Below, piece after piece: positions 9,702 through 18,042 of a DNA stretch of 64,000 nt. The stretch comes from an uncultured Bacteroidia bacterium (GTDB taxonomy: Bacteria > Bacteroidota > Bacteroidia > Bacteroidales > F082). Where the stretch lies: positions 1-64,000 of the forward strand of contig CACXQV010000013.1 of NCBI GenBank assembly GCA_902769875.1. Reading direction: 5' to 3'. A program made the translations under genes and the position numbers. Every line of letters begins with the position of its first letter. Position 1 is the stretch's first letter. The notes below the pieces were generated by a model that was not told where the DNA came from, did not search any database, and saw only the letters and a list, made by a program, of their open reading frames with translations.

Positions 9702-10898
9702 ATGAAAAGCGATTCATCATCATGCAAAAAAGCGGTATGCGCCGTCCTATCCGTTCTTTTTTGGGGCGTCATGGGGGCATCGCATCTGAACGCACAAGAA
9801 GTTTTCCCCGTAGGGAGTTTTTATTACCAAATCAATGAAGACGGTGTCTCTGCAACGATCATGAGCCATATTGACGGCCCTTCAGCGACCGGCGAGATAA
9901 GCATTCCGACAAGCATCAGCCATAACGGGAACGACTATGCCGTGACGAGGATCGGGAAAAACGCCTTCATATCGTGCGGAGGCCTGACCGGTCTCTTGAC
10001 CATTCCCAATTCGGTGACTTATCTCGGTGAAAACGCATTCTTGGGTTGCAGCGGATTGACCGAATTAGACCTTGGCGACTCAGTGGACACCATCTGTTCC
10101 GCCGCTTTCTATGGTTGCAAAGGCCTGACAGGCTCGCTGACCATCCCCAATTCGGTGAAGGTCATTGAGACTGCCGCATTCTATGGTTGCAGTGGATTCA
10201 ACGGTTCATTGACTATCGGAAACGGTTTGAAACGCATCGAAAAGGCTGTGTTTTACAGGTGTACAGGTTTTTCCGGTTTGACCATCAGCAATGCCGTGAC
10301 CTCCATCGGCACTTCTGCCTTTTGGGGGTGCAAAGGTTTCACCGGTTCTCTGACCATCCCTAATTCCGTGACCAGCATTGAACCTAATGCGTTCAACAAT
10401 TGCAGCGGTTTCACTGACACGCTGACTCTTGGAAGCGCATTGGAAAGCATCGGCGGAATGGCATTCTATCAATGCAGTGGTTTCACTGAAGTCGTTTCCT
10501 TGGCCACAGAACCTCCAACGTTTTCGTTTGAAGATGTGTTTGCGGGGTTCAACTGTACTAAGATTACCGTTTCTTGCGGTTGCATCGGCGCCTACGAAAA
10601 CTCGGATTGGCACGGCTATTTCACCACAATCATCGACGATTGCAACAATGTTGCGGAACTTGATGAAAACATGGCAAGCGTCTATCCCAATCCGACCAAC
10701 GGAGCAATCCGGATTGAGGCCGAAAACATCGAATCCTTCAGCATATACAATATGTTGGGCGAAAGGTTGTTTGAGACTTCAGCAAGCGGCAACATTGTTG
10801 TCTATGATTTCAGTCCTTATGAAGCAGGTGCCTATATCGTCAAAATCCAGACAAGGAAAGGGATTTCGACACAACGGGTCATGGTAAAAGGCAAATGA
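9702..10898 (+). CDS. BspA-like leucine-rich repeat surface protein with T9SS sorting domain
   Basis: A 398-residue exported protein. The signal peptide (to about residue 32) ends in LNAQ. About eight 23-24-residue LRR_5/BspA repeats follow (consensus SLTIPNSVTxIGxxAFxGCxGLT) up to about residue 275, then a Cys-containing cap, then a T9SS type A sorting domain of about 75 residues (SVYPNPTNGAIRIE; YDFSPYEAGAYIVKI; QRVMVKGK). BspA repeats mediate host-cell or matrix binding in oral and gut Bacteroidales; here that is inference. Separate promoter and a strong terminator suggest a single-gene unit. Confidence 0.9.
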   Translation: MKSDSSSCKKAVCAVLSVLFWGVMGASHLNAQEVFPVGSFYYQINEDGVSATIMSHIDGPSATGEISIPTSISHNGNDYAVTRIGKNAFISCGGLTGLLTIPNSVTYLGENAFLGCSGLTELDLGDSVDTICSAAFYGCKGLTGSLTIPNSVKVIETAAFYGCSGFNGSLTIGNGLKRIEKAVFYRCTGFSGLTISNAVTSIGTSAFWGCKGFTGSLTIPNSVTSIEPNAFNNCSGFTDTLTLGSALESIGGMAFYQCSGFTEVVSLATEPPTFSFEDVFAGFNCTKITVSCGCIGAYENSDWHGYFTTIIDDCNNVAELDENMASVYPNPTNGAIRIEAENIESFSIYNMLGERLFETSASGNIVVYDFSPYEAGAYIVKIQTRKGISTQRVMVKGK

Positions 10899-10899
10899 A

Positions 10900-10935
10900 A
10901 AAAGGCGGTCGTTGATGTGACCGCCTTTTGTTTTT
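10900..10935. terminator. Bidirectional rho-independent terminator
   Basis: A perfect 11-bp stem AAAAGGCGGTC/GACCGCCTTTT (10900-10910 and 10919-10929), an 8-nt loop and a GTTTTT tail. The A-tract on the left serves as the U-tract for the convergent minus-strand peptidase transcript. Confidence 0.9.
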
Positions 10936-13072
10936 ATTCTACAATTGTCATTTCGTCAATCAAGTGCCCTGCCCCGGCAAACTTGTCGATGATGAAGAGC
11001 ACATAGCGGATGTCGACGCTGATGTTGCGGCAGATGGCGGGGGCGTAGATGAGGTCGCTCATGGTGCCTTCCCAGCAACGGTCGAAATTGAGGCCGAGGA
11101 GCTGGCCTTCGGCGTTCAAAATCGGGCTGCCTGAGTTGCCGCCGGTGGTGTGTACGCTCGCGGTGAAGGCAACGTGCATCTTGCCGTCCTTGTCGGCGTA
11201 GCGGCCATAGTCCTTATTATTATAAAGCTCCTTCAGGCGCGGCTCCACCACATAATCATAAATGTCGGGGTTCTCCTTCTCCATGATGCCTTCAAGCGTG
11301 GTGAAGTGGCGGTAGGTCTTGCCGTCTTGCGGCTTGAAGCCTTCCACCTTGCCGTAGGTGACGCGCAGCGTGAAGTTGGCGTCGGGGAAGAGGCGCTTGT
11401 CGGGCTGCATCTCCATCTGGCCTTTCATGTAGACGCGGCGCAGGCGGTCGTTGTCCTTGGTGATGCTTGAGATGTGCTCATACACCTTGTCGCGATAGAA
11501 GCCAATCAAGCTCTGATACACCTTCAAAGCGGGGTCGTTGGCCAATTTTTTGGCCTTGGCGGGCTTGAAGTCGTTGAGCAGCTCGTTCACCTTTGCCTCG
11601 TCAGTAAACATCGACTTGTCGAAAAGGTTGCCGACGTATTCGTTCACGTCCTTTATGTCGTTGAGGAAAGCCGGACGGAAATCGGCGGGCTGGGCCTTCA
11701 GGTATTCGTTGAGTGCCATGATGGCCACCTCGCGGTCGATGGGCTGGTAATAGTCCTTGAAGAAGCTGGCGGCGGTGCCTTTCAATTGGTTGAGCATTCT
11801 GTCAATGTCTTCTTGTGGGGTGTCTTTGGTCACTTCGGAGAGACGGGCGAAACGCCCTGCAAAGCTGACCAACTCGATGCGCAGTCCGGCCTCGACCATA
11901 TAGGTGTAAGCCAGTTGGTAAGGCTCCAGTTCCTTATAGTTTTTCTTGAAGTCTTTCAGCAGGTCGATGTACATGTAACGGTTGCGCGCACCCAAGGCCC
12001 ATTCCTGGAAATCCTTCTCAAAGGCCTCTTTCTTCTCCACGCCGTGGAAGTGGTTGATGCCTTCGGTCACGCCCATCCATTTCTTCCAGCCATTGCCGAG
12101 GCCTGCGTGCTTCGAAGCGTATTGGATGCGCACTTTGGGGTCTTGCTCCTGATATTTGTTGTAGATGTCGAGCACCTTGCCGCGCAAATCGACGGTGATA
12201 GGGTCGATGAGGTTGGCCTCTTGGTCGACTGCCACGGCAGGCAGGTATTCGTTGGTGCGGGCAGGATAGCCGAACACGAAAGCGAAGTCGCCTTCCTCGG
12301 CGCCTTTCAGTGAGATGTCGAGGTGCTTGGCGGGCTTGTAGGGAATGTTGTCTTTGCTATAGGCCGCCGGATGACCGTCCTTGTCGGCATAGACGCGGAA
12401 CACGCTGAAGTCGCCCGTGTGGCGAGGCCAGACCCAGTTGTCGGTGTCGCCGCCAAACTTGCCGATGTTGCTCGGCGGGCAGCCCACAAGGCGCACGTCG
12501 GTATAGACTTCGTTGAACAGCATATAATACTCGTTGCCCAAGAAGAACGGCTTGATGCTGACCTTGTAAGGCGACTGCTTTTCAAACTCAGCAACAAGTT
12601 TCTTGATGTTCTCGTCGATTTTGGCCTGACGCTCGTCTTCAGGCATATCCACAGTGATGTTGAACAACACCTTGTCGGTCACGTCGCGCATTTCGCGCAA
12701 GAAGATGACGCTGAGACCGGGGCAGGGCAGCTCCTCTCCCCTATTCATGGCCCAAAAGCCATTGGTGAGGTAGTCGTGCTCCACCGAGCTGTGCTTTTGG
12801 ATGTAGTCGTAGCCGCAATGGTGGTTGGTGAGCAGCAGGCCGAAGTCGCTGACGATTTCGCCCGTGCAGCCCCCGCCAAAGAGCACGATGGCGTCTTTCA
12901 GGCTGCTGTGGTTGATGCTGTAGATGTCTTCAGCAGTGATTTTCATACCCATTTCCTGCATTTCCTTCTCGTTGTATTGCAGCAACATGGGAATCCACAT
13001 ACCTTCGCCGGCCTTCGCTATGCCGACCGAAAGCGTGAGGATGAAAGTGACAAGTAATGATAAACGTTTCAT
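10934..13072 (-). CDS. S46 family serine dipeptidyl-peptidase, DPP11-like (Asp/Glu-specific)
   Basis: A 712-residue periplasmic enzyme that removes dipeptides from the N-terminus of oligopeptides. The signal peptide ends near GIAKA. The chymotrypsin-like triad is visible: His85 in LLLTNHHCGYD, Asp221 in WPRHTGDFSVF, and Ser of GGNSGSP near residue 647. The motif GLNFDRCWEG, about 18 residues after the serine motif, carries Arg where DPP11 enzymes have Arg and DPP7 enzymes have Gly; in Porphyromonas gingivalis this Arg sets preference for acidic P1 residues. That makes DPP11 the likely type. It fits an amino-acid-fermenting or peptide-using lifestyle. Monocistronic, ending at the shared terminator. 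Confidence 0.92.
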   Translation of the reverse strand: MKRLSLLVTFILTLSVGIAKAGEGMWIPMLLQYNEKEMQEMGMKITAEDIYSINHSSLKDAIVLFGGGCTGEIVSDFGLLLTNHHCGYDYIQKHSSVEHDYLTNGFWAMNRGEELPCPGLSVIFLREMRDVTDKVLFNITVDMPEDERQAKIDENIKKLVAEFEKQSPYKVSIKPFFLGNEYYMLFNEVYTDVRLVGCPPSNIGKFGGDTDNWVWPRHTGDFSVFRVYADKDGHPAAYSKDNIPYKPAKHLDISLKGAEEGDFAFVFGYPARTNEYLPAVAVDQEANLIDPITVDLRGKVLDIYNKYQEQDPKVRIQYASKHAGLGNGWKKWMGVTEGINHFHGVEKKEAFEKDFQEWALGARNRYMYIDLLKDFKKNYKELEPYQLAYTYMVEAGLRIELVSFAGRFARLSEVTKDTPQEDIDRMLNQLKGTAASFFKDYYQPIDREVAIMALNEYLKAQPADFRPAFLNDIKDVNEYVGNLFDKSMFTDEAKVNELLNDFKPAKAKKLANDPALKVYQSLIGFYRDKVYEHISSITKDNDRLRRVYMKGQMEMQPDKRLFPDANFTLRVTYGKVEGFKPQDGKTYRHFTTLEGIMEKENPDIYDYVVEPRLKELYNNKDYGRYADKDGKMHVAFTASVHTTGGNSGSPILNAEGQLLGLNFDRCWEGTMSDLIYAPAICRNISVDIRYVLFIIDKFAGAGHLIDEMTIVE

Positions 13073-13102
13073 TGGATGTTGAATTGATTATTGTTTAATT
13101 GT

Positions 13103-14725
13103 TTATTTGTTGATTGTTTTGCGATACATTTGATTACGGTGTTTTTTCGATTCTGGATACTTCAGTTCAAGTTTTCCTTCAGCCACCATTTTGGGGAGAA
13201 TCCGATTTAACAAATACTTAATATCTCTATTAACATGGCTTGCTATTTCTGAAGACAATTTCCAATCTGAACAAAACTCTATGATTGCCAACTGCAAGGC
13301 TTTACCTTTTTTAATATCCTCATTTCTTTCCACCTTTTCCTCGTTTCTTTCCACCTTTTCCTCATTTCTTTCCACCTTTTCCTCATTTCTTTCCACCTTT
13401 TCATCGTTTCTTTCCACCTTTTCTCCGTTTCTTTCCATATTTTCCTCGTTTCTTTCCATATTTTCTTCAGAAGTATTGGCATTTGTCAGAATCACATAAA
13501 GCTCCACCTTGTCAGGTTTGTGCTTTTCTTTGATATAAGGTGCTTCCAAGCCAAGCCACTTCCAGCCATTGATGATTTTGGATGTTCCGCCTCCCGCCTT
13601 TTCCGCATCACCCAACATCATGAACATCCTTTGCAGCGAAGGGTTGCGGCACTCGCTCTCGCCTCCCAAATAGAACTGCCCCCGACTAATCAGAAGCGTT
13701 CCCGGATTGGAGAAAACTATCCTGTCGGGCCAGCGCGTGATGACCAAGGCGGCCTCGGTTGAATAATAGGCATGAACGATGAAATTCACCAAAGCCTCCC
13801 GAAGGGCATCGTGGGCGGGACTGTTGTCCATGCGCGTATTGCCCTCCATTCTGAAAGGTCTGGGAATGGCGTTCTGCAACTTGGGCAACACTCGGCGATA
13901 GAACTGAAACAAATTGGCTTCCCAAGTGCCATCGGGATAAACACGGTCAATCCATCTGATTTTGCTGTCGTCTTGGGGAATTTCCCGATAGTCAACCATA
14001 TAGTACGGGCAACATTCTGGGTCGGTGATGCTTTCCGTTTTGCCAAACATCAGCAAGCCCGCCAATGTGAAGCCTTCCCTGCCCGTCCTGTGGTCTTTGC
14101 GGTAACCGCCCAAAAGCCGCATCAATTCTTGGTCGTTGCTGGCCAGCCAAGGATGGTCGGGCTTGGCCACGCCAAACAACAGCCTGAACTGGTTGAACGA
14201 ATCGCGGTCGATGTCGCTCCAACTGTAGCCTTCCAAAATGCGCGAATCGGCAGGCCTCGACTTGTCGGCATCGGCAAACATCCGCCGCACCTCGCCATCA
14301 TCACACACAAAGTCGCCCTCGTCGTAACGCTTGAAAGTGTTTCGATAAGGCTGAGGAGTAAGATACACAGGCCGTTGCTCCCTGTCGGCACGAGGCACAT
14401 AAAACAACAGGAAACGCGCTCCTTCATGCTCACACTCCACTACATCCCTATTGCTCATCAGATTGATGCTCACCGTGTTGCGGTTGTTGACATTGGTCCA
14501 GAAATGCTTCTTGTATTGCTCAATCTGCTCCTCGCTCAGGCCATCCGGAACAAACCGACCTTCTTTTTCGGCCACACCCAAAACGATGGTGCCGCCATCC
14601 GTGTTGGCCAAAGCGGAATAAGATTCCCAAAACGACCTCGGGAAACCACCTTTTGCCGACTTGAACTCCAATTCCGCCGACTCCCTGTCTTGAATCATCT
14701 GGCCAATACGTTCTTTCAATTCCAT
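13103..14725 (-). CDS. AlbA_2/Schlafen-type ATP-binding regulator with tandem-repeat linker
   Basis: A 540-residue protein. I choose the ATG at 14725 (MELKERIGQMIQDRESAELEFK) because a good promoter sits just upstream; the frame is open to 14803. The N-terminal AlbA_2 domain (formerly divergent AAA-4) is clear: ESAELEFKSAKGG and YSALANTDGGTIVLGV. A GHKL-like HATPase_c_4 region follows (LREALVNFIVHAYYS; DRIVFSNPGTL; GGGTSKI). Seven near-identical 7-residue units (EEKVERN and variants) form a charged, probably helical linker, then a C-terminal winged-helix-like segment. The family is usually annotated as transcriptional regulators or defence-associated, with function uncertain. Copy changes in the 21-bp repeat would alter linker length without frameshift. 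Confidence 0.85.
   Translation of the reverse strand: MELKERIGQMIQDRESAELEFKSAKGGFPRSFWESYSALANTDGGTIVLGVAEKEGRFVPDGLSEEQIEQYKKHFWTNVNNRNTVSINLMSNRDVVECEHEGARFLLFYVPRADREQRPVYLTPQPYRNTFKRYDEGDFVCDDGEVRRMFADADKSRPADSRILEGYSWSDIDRDSFNQFRLLFGVAKPDHPWLASNDQELMRLLGGYRKDHRTGREGFTLAGLLMFGKTESITDPECCPYYMVDYREIPQDDSKIRWIDRVYPDGTWEANLFQFYRRVLPKLQNAIPRPFRMEGNTRMDNSPAHDALREALVNFIVHAYYSTEAALVITRWPDRIVFSNPGTLLISRGQFYLGGESECRNPSLQRMFMMLGDAEKAGGGTSKIINGWKWLGLEAPYIKEKHKPDKVELYVILTNANTSEENMERNEENMERNGEKVERNDEKVERNEEKVERNEEKVERNEEKVERNEDIKKGKALQLAIIEFCSDWKLSSEIASHVNRDIKYLLNRILPKMVAEGKLELKYPESKKHRNQMYRKTINK
13323..13469. repeat. Seven-copy 21-bp tandem repeat inside coding sequence
   Basis: Seven contiguous 21-bp units, plus-strand consensus TTTCTTTCCACCTTTTCCTC plus one base, starting at 13323, 13344, 13365, 13386, 13407, 13428 and 13449. 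Copies two and three are identical. The last two differ by a CACC to CATA change, giving EENMERN instead of EEKVERN. Confidence 0.95.
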
Positions 14726-14746
14726 AGCCCAATCTTTTTCGCGCCA

Positions 14747-14777
14747 CAAATTTACGACTATTTCGCAATTCTCCAAA
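14747..14777 (-). promoter_or_regulatory. Bacteroidota promoter for the AlbA_2 gene
   Basis: On the minus strand TTTG (14777-14774), 19 bp, then TAAATTTG (14754-14747), an exact match to the TTTG-N19-21-TAnnTTTG consensus. Transcription would begin around 14742, supporting the start codon at 14725 over the upstream one at 14803. Confidence 0.75.
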
Positions 14778-14792
14778 CCTTGTTTTGTTTGT

Positions 14793-14821
14793 AGGGGGTC
14801 CATTGCATTTCACCTCCAGCC
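14793..14821. repeat. Dispersed repeat, copy 1 (diverged)
   Basis: AGGGGGTCCATTGCATTTCA and the following CCTCCAGCC resemble the copy at 15816-15843 on the other side of the BRO gene. Here the palindromic arms have diverged. Confidence 0.5.
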
Positions 14822-14878
14822 GAATCCCCTTGCCCTCTGTTGAAGTGGGAGTTCTATCGTCACTTCGTGATGACTACT

Positions 14879-15736
14879 TTATTCTTCTAATAATTCATAA
14901 TCGCCTTGTATTTCCAAAGCAGGTTTGTCAGAGGCATTCAAAGGAGAAATGACTGTTTGGCCAATTTGTTTTTCGAGGTTTTTTCGGGCAGTGTGGGCGA
15001 TTTTTCCGCCTTCGTTGGCCACACTTTTGTTCTCGGCAAAGGTCTTTGGCTCGCGAGCCTTCGAAATAGCCGTTGTGGAAACTTCGGCCAACATATTCAG
15101 AACCAATTCGATATTGGTCATATTGTCGCGCAGGTTTTCTTTCTTCAAGCCTTTGAGTTGCTTGTATTCCTTCACAGAGAGGCCGCTCCAAGCCTTGGTC
15201 ATTTCATTGGTGAGTATCGCGTAATCCTTTTCCTCTTCAATGCCACGCGCCTTCCATTCGTCCGTCAGTTCCTTACGCATCTCGATGCTTTGCAGGCGTT
15301 GGTTAATCCAACCTTCGGTGTAGCCTTTGGCACGGTAATAGTCGGCACCACGGAGAATGGCTTTTTCAGGATCAGCAATTTCTTCAAGTCGCTGGTTTCC
15401 CACTTCGGCCAACCATAGTTTGAAAGGCTCCGCCTTGGGCGAAGGGATGGATTGGATAATTCTTAGCAACTGGCGGGTGTTTGCCACATCGGTCAATCGC
15501 ATTTTTCCGTCTGTTGAAACCATTTTCAACTGCTTACAATTTGTAAGCAGTTCGTCAGCACCTTCTTGTTTCAGACGTTTTTTGAGAACTGCCCAATAAG
15601 TACTAGCGTTTCGAGGGGATACTTGTTCGGTCAATACCCCGACAACATCTACCACCGAAAAATACCATTCTTCGTTTTCGGCATCCCAATGGGTTCTAAT
15701 TTGCTTTTGTTCAAATAGTTTTATCTTGTCCGTCAT
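14879..15736 (-). CDS. BRO family N-terminal domain protein (phage antirepressor-like)
   Basis: A 285-residue protein read from the ATG at 15736; an upstream ATG at 15757 overlaps the -7 box and is unlikely. Residues 1-110 match the BRO-N domain: RTHWDAENEEWYFSVVDVVG, TYWAVLKKRL and QLLRIIQSIPSPKAEPFKLWLAEVG. The second half (WKARGIEEEKDYAILTNEMT; SVKEYKQLKGLKKENLRDNM) matches a C-terminal extension common in chromosomal BRO proteins of Bacteroidales. BRO-N domains bind DNA in phage antirepressors and baculoviruses. No other phage genes are nearby, so this is a domesticated or stand-alone copy; its target is unknown. Palindromic repeats lie on both sides. Confidence 0.85.
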   Translation of the reverse strand: MTDKIKLFEQKQIRTHWDAENEEWYFSVVDVVGVLTEQVSPRNASTYWAVLKKRLKQEGADELLTNCKQLKMVSTDGKMRLTDVANTRQLLRIIQSIPSPKAEPFKLWLAEVGNQRLEEIADPEKAILRGADYYRAKGYTEGWINQRLQSIEMRKELTDEWKARGIEEEKDYAILTNEMTKAWSGLSVKEYKQLKGLKKENLRDNMTNIELVLNMLAEVSTTAISKAREPKTFAENKSVANEGGKIAHTARKNLEKQIGQTVISPLNASDKPALEIQGDYELLEE

Positions 15737-15754
15737 AATATCAAATTGTTGGGG

Positions 15755-15762
15755 CAAAAATA
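15755..15762 (-). promoter_or_regulatory. -7 box of the BRO gene
   Basis: Minus strand TATTTTTG. Transcription would begin near 15750, downstream of the ATG at 15757, so it supports the start at 15736. Confidence 0.5.
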
Positions 15763-15813
15763 ATCAATTCTTTGATACGCTCAAAATTTCCGTGTTTTTG
15801 TTCCGTTTTGACG

Positions 15814-15843
15814 GCAGGGGTTCCATTGCATTCCACCCCTGCC
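15814..15843. repeat. Palindromic dispersed repeat, copy 2
   Basis: A 9-bp stem GGCAGGGGT/ACCCCTGCC around TCCATTGCATTCC. A third partial match, AACCCCTGCC, occurs near 15905. Compare copy 1 at 14793-14821. Confidence 0.65.
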
Positions 15844-15924
15844 TAAAACGGGACTAAGCAAGAGCGCAACAAAACCCCATAAAGGTGACAAATATAATTA
15901 GGTGTCAACCCCTGCCGAAAAAGT

Positions 15925-16224
15925 TCAATCCCAAAAATATATCCAACTCACCACCCTGCAAAACAGCTCGCGCCACCACGTTTGTTTCAGTTCGAGGTCG
16001 ACGTCCTTGGTGCGGCTGCGGAAGACATGGAACTTGTAGAAAAAATTGTGCGACCGCCATTCCCTCACCTGCGACTCCAAATCCCTCTGGCAAACGGCCA
16101 TTTCGGGTGCCGATGCCTTGCGCAAGTCCTCCAAATAAGCACGCATTTCGGCCTTGCTTTTCACCAAGCACGAATCGTTGATGTGAGTGCCTGTGGGGGT
16201 TGCTATGGCGTTGTCGATTTGCAT
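15925..16224 (-). CDS. Small hypothetical protein
   Basis: A 99-residue reading frame. I do not recognise a named family. It is mixed charged/hydrophobic with a plausible coiled N-terminal half (KAEMRAYLEDLRKASAPEM; CQRDLESQVREW) and an aromatic C-terminus (FFYKFHVFRSRTKDVDLELK, then WWRELFCRVVSWIYFWD). The composition looks like a real protein rather than a shadow, and no competing frame fits better. The hydrophobic tail may attach to a membrane. It lies in the same direction as the MATE gene upstream, separated by a palindromic element. Confidence 0.5.
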   Translation of the reverse strand: MQIDNAIATPTGTHINDSCLVKSKAEMRAYLEDLRKASAPEMAVCQRDLESQVREWRSHNFFYKFHVFRSRTKDVDLELKQTWWRELFCRVVSWIYFWD

Positions 16225-16240
16225 ATTGTTCCGCAGGTCG

Positions 16241-16290
16241 TTGAGCCTGTCGAAACGCCGTCATTGTCCGATCGGCCCTTCAACAGGCTC
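16241..16290. repeat. REP-like imperfect palindrome (TTGAGCCTGTCGAA family)
   Basis: The left arm TTGAGCCTGTCGAA (16241-16254) is the reverse complement of a sequence close to the right arm TTCAACAGGCTC (16279-16290). Related single copies are at 8856-8870 and 63202-63217. Elements with a TTCGACAGGCTCA core are common dispersed repeats in several bacterial phyla. Confidence 0.65.
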
Positions 16291-16297
16291 GTGAGCC

Positions 16298-17668
16298 CTA
16301 ACTGTTTGTAGGTTTGAACACATGTCGTTGCGTGAGCATCAGCAGGAAGGCAAGCAAGGCGCCAAGGAAGTCGCTGATGGTCATCGAGGCCCAAACGCCC
16401 GTGAGTCCGTTGCCGCCCGCATCAATGAAAATGGTGGGGACAATGTAAATCATCGGGGTGAGGAAAAGCACCTGCCGCGAAAGGCTGGTGACGATGGCAA
16501 TCCAAGGCTTGTCGATGCTTTGGAAGAAGTTGGAGTTGGTGATGGTGAAGCCCACCAAGGGGAACATCACCATCATAAAGCGCATCGCGGGGATGCCGAT
16601 TTGGATGAGCTCCTCTTCCTTGGTGAACATTCGGAGCATGGCATGCGGCAACAGCAAGGCAAGGACAGCCCCAACGAAGCCCACCAAAACGTTGAGCTTC
16701 ATCGTCAGGATGTAGACTTCACGCAAACGGTGGGGATGCCCCGCGCCGTAGTTGTAGCCCGCTATGGGCTGCATACCTTGGCACAGGCCCACCATCAGCA
16801 TCACGCTGAGGCTGGCAAAAGTGTTGACGAGGCCGTAGGCACCCACGGCGAGGTCGGTGCCGTAGCGGATGAGCTGGTTGTTGAGCAGCGCAACCACTGC
16901 CGAGGCCGCCAAGTTCATCGAAAACGGACTCAAGCCAATCATCAGTATGTTGCGGAAGATGTAGAGCTTGGGAGCCCAAGCGTGCCGACGGAAACGGATG
17001 AACGAGCTCCTCTTGACGAAATGGGCGACGGCAAGCACACCCGTACACGACATCGAGATGGTGGTGGCCCAAGCCGCTCCCGCAATGCCCCAGTCAAGGA
17101 CATAGATGAACAGCGCATCCAAGAAAATATTGAGGATGGCGCCGCCCGCCATGATCCACATCGACTTTTTGGGATAGCCCGTGGCACGCATCAAGCCGGT
17201 GAGGTTGAACGACAGCGTAGTCATGAACATGCCAGGCAACACGATGTCCATATACTCGCGGGCGTATGCGATGGTGTCGCTCGAAGCACCAAACATAGTC
17301 AGGATGCGGTCCATGAAGAGATAGCCGCCTGTGACGAACAGGAAACCGAAGAAGAAGGTGAGCAGCATGCTGTTACCAAGAATCTTCTCCGCCCAGTTGT
17401 AGTCCTTCTTGCCCAAGATAATCGACATGCGCGCCGCCGATCCGGCACCCACGAGCGAGCCGAAGGCGTGTATGATGTTCATGATGGGCATGGTGATGGC
17501 CAAGCCTGCGATGGCAAGCGCCCCGACATATTGCCCGAGAAACACGCGGTCGACGATGTTATAGATTGAGGCAATGATGTGGCTGACGATGGAAGGCAGC
17601 GCATAAGCCCACAACAAAGCTCCTATATTCTTGGTTTCTAATTCTTTCGTCCTGTCGAATTGTTCCAT
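16298..17668 (-). CDS. MATE family efflux transporter
   Basis: A 456-residue, 12-helix inner-membrane antiporter that exports drugs or metabolites using a cation gradient. The start MEQFDRTKELETKNIGALLW leads directly into the first half (YALPSIVSHIIASIYNIVDRVFLGQYVG), with the family signature around GLAITMPIMNIIHAFGSLVGAGSAA. The second half repeats the fold (MIGLSPFSMNLAASAVVALLNNQLIRYG; GMQPIAGYNYGA). Length is normal for NorM/DinF-type proteins. Substrate cannot be inferred. A TATTTTTG -7 box lies at 17696-17689. Confidence 0.93.
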   Translation of the reverse strand: MEQFDRTKELETKNIGALLWAYALPSIVSHIIASIYNIVDRVFLGQYVGALAIAGLAITMPIMNIIHAFGSLVGAGSAARMSIILGKKDYNWAEKILGNSMLLTFFFGFLFVTGGYLFMDRILTMFGASSDTIAYAREYMDIVLPGMFMTTLSFNLTGLMRATGYPKKSMWIMAGGAILNIFLDALFIYVLDWGIAGAAWATTISMSCTGVLAVAHFVKRSSFIRFRRHAWAPKLYIFRNILMIGLSPFSMNLAASAVVALLNNQLIRYGTDLAVGAYGLVNTFASLSVMLMVGLCQGMQPIAGYNYGAGHPHRLREVYILTMKLNVLVGFVGAVLALLLPHAMLRMFTKEEELIQIGIPAMRFMMVMFPLVGFTITNSNFFQSIDKPWIAIVTSLSRQVLFLTPMIYIVPTIFIDAGGNGLTGVWASMTISDFLGALLAFLLMLTQRHVFKPTNS

Positions 17669-17688
17669 TTGGTGCGATTTTGAGCCTG

Positions 17689-17696
17689 CAAAAATA
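17689..17696 (-). promoter_or_regulatory. -7 box of the MATE gene
   Basis: Minus strand TATTTTTG about 20 bp before the start codon. It lies just downstream of the terminator of the preceding small gene. No good -33 box seen. Confidence 0.5.
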
Positions 17697-17700
17697 ACGA

Positions 17701-17734
17701 AAAAAACGAGTCGGCTGCGAATGCCGCCGACTCG
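17701..17734 (-). terminator. Terminator of the small exported protein gene
   Basis: On the minus strand a perfect 9-bp stem CGAGTCGGC/GCCGACTCG followed by a run of seven T. It separates the 17755-18006 gene from the MATE gene. Confidence 0.85.
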
Positions 17735-17754
17735 TGACAGAAAATGTCGGTTTT

Positions 17755-18006
17755 TTACTCCTCGTTGCGTTTCTTACCCACAAGGTAAGCCGCGCCAAGG
17801 CCAAGCAACACCACGATGCCGCTGCCTACAGGGGCATCTTGGTTCCCAGTTTCTCCGTGTGTGGGAAGCATAGGCGTGTTTTCGGTACGAATCATACCCT
17901 GCTGGGTGCTCTCACCACGCTGGAACAAACCGCCGCCATTCGGGTCGGCGAAACTCGTCAGACTGAGTCCGAGGACGATTGCGATTGATAATGCTAACTT
18001 TTTCAT
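17755..18006 (-). CDS. Small exported protein with C-terminal membrane anchor
   Basis: An 83-residue protein with a signal peptide (MKKLALSIAIVLGLSLTSFA), a short polar middle (GLFQRGESTQQGM; THGETGNQDAPVG) and a C-terminal hydrophobic helix GSGIVVLLGLGAAYLVGKKR ending in basic residues. This architecture resembles small Bacteroidales proteins with an LGLGAAYLVGKK tail, often found beside large T9SS substrates; here it lies downstream of one. Function unknown. The tail resembles sorting tails processed by exosortase-like systems, but I see no PEP-type motif. Confidence 0.7.
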   Translation of the reverse strand: MKKLALSIAIVLGLSLTSFADPNGGGLFQRGESTQQGMIRTENTPMLPTHGETGNQDAPVGSGIVVLLGLGAAYLVGKKRNEE

Positions 18007-18042
18007 CGTTGGTGTTTAATTGTTGATCGTTTAATTGAATTG

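Noticed and set aside
13323-13469. CRISPR array
   Set aside because: The seven 21-bp units have no spacers between them and lie in frame in a coding sequence.
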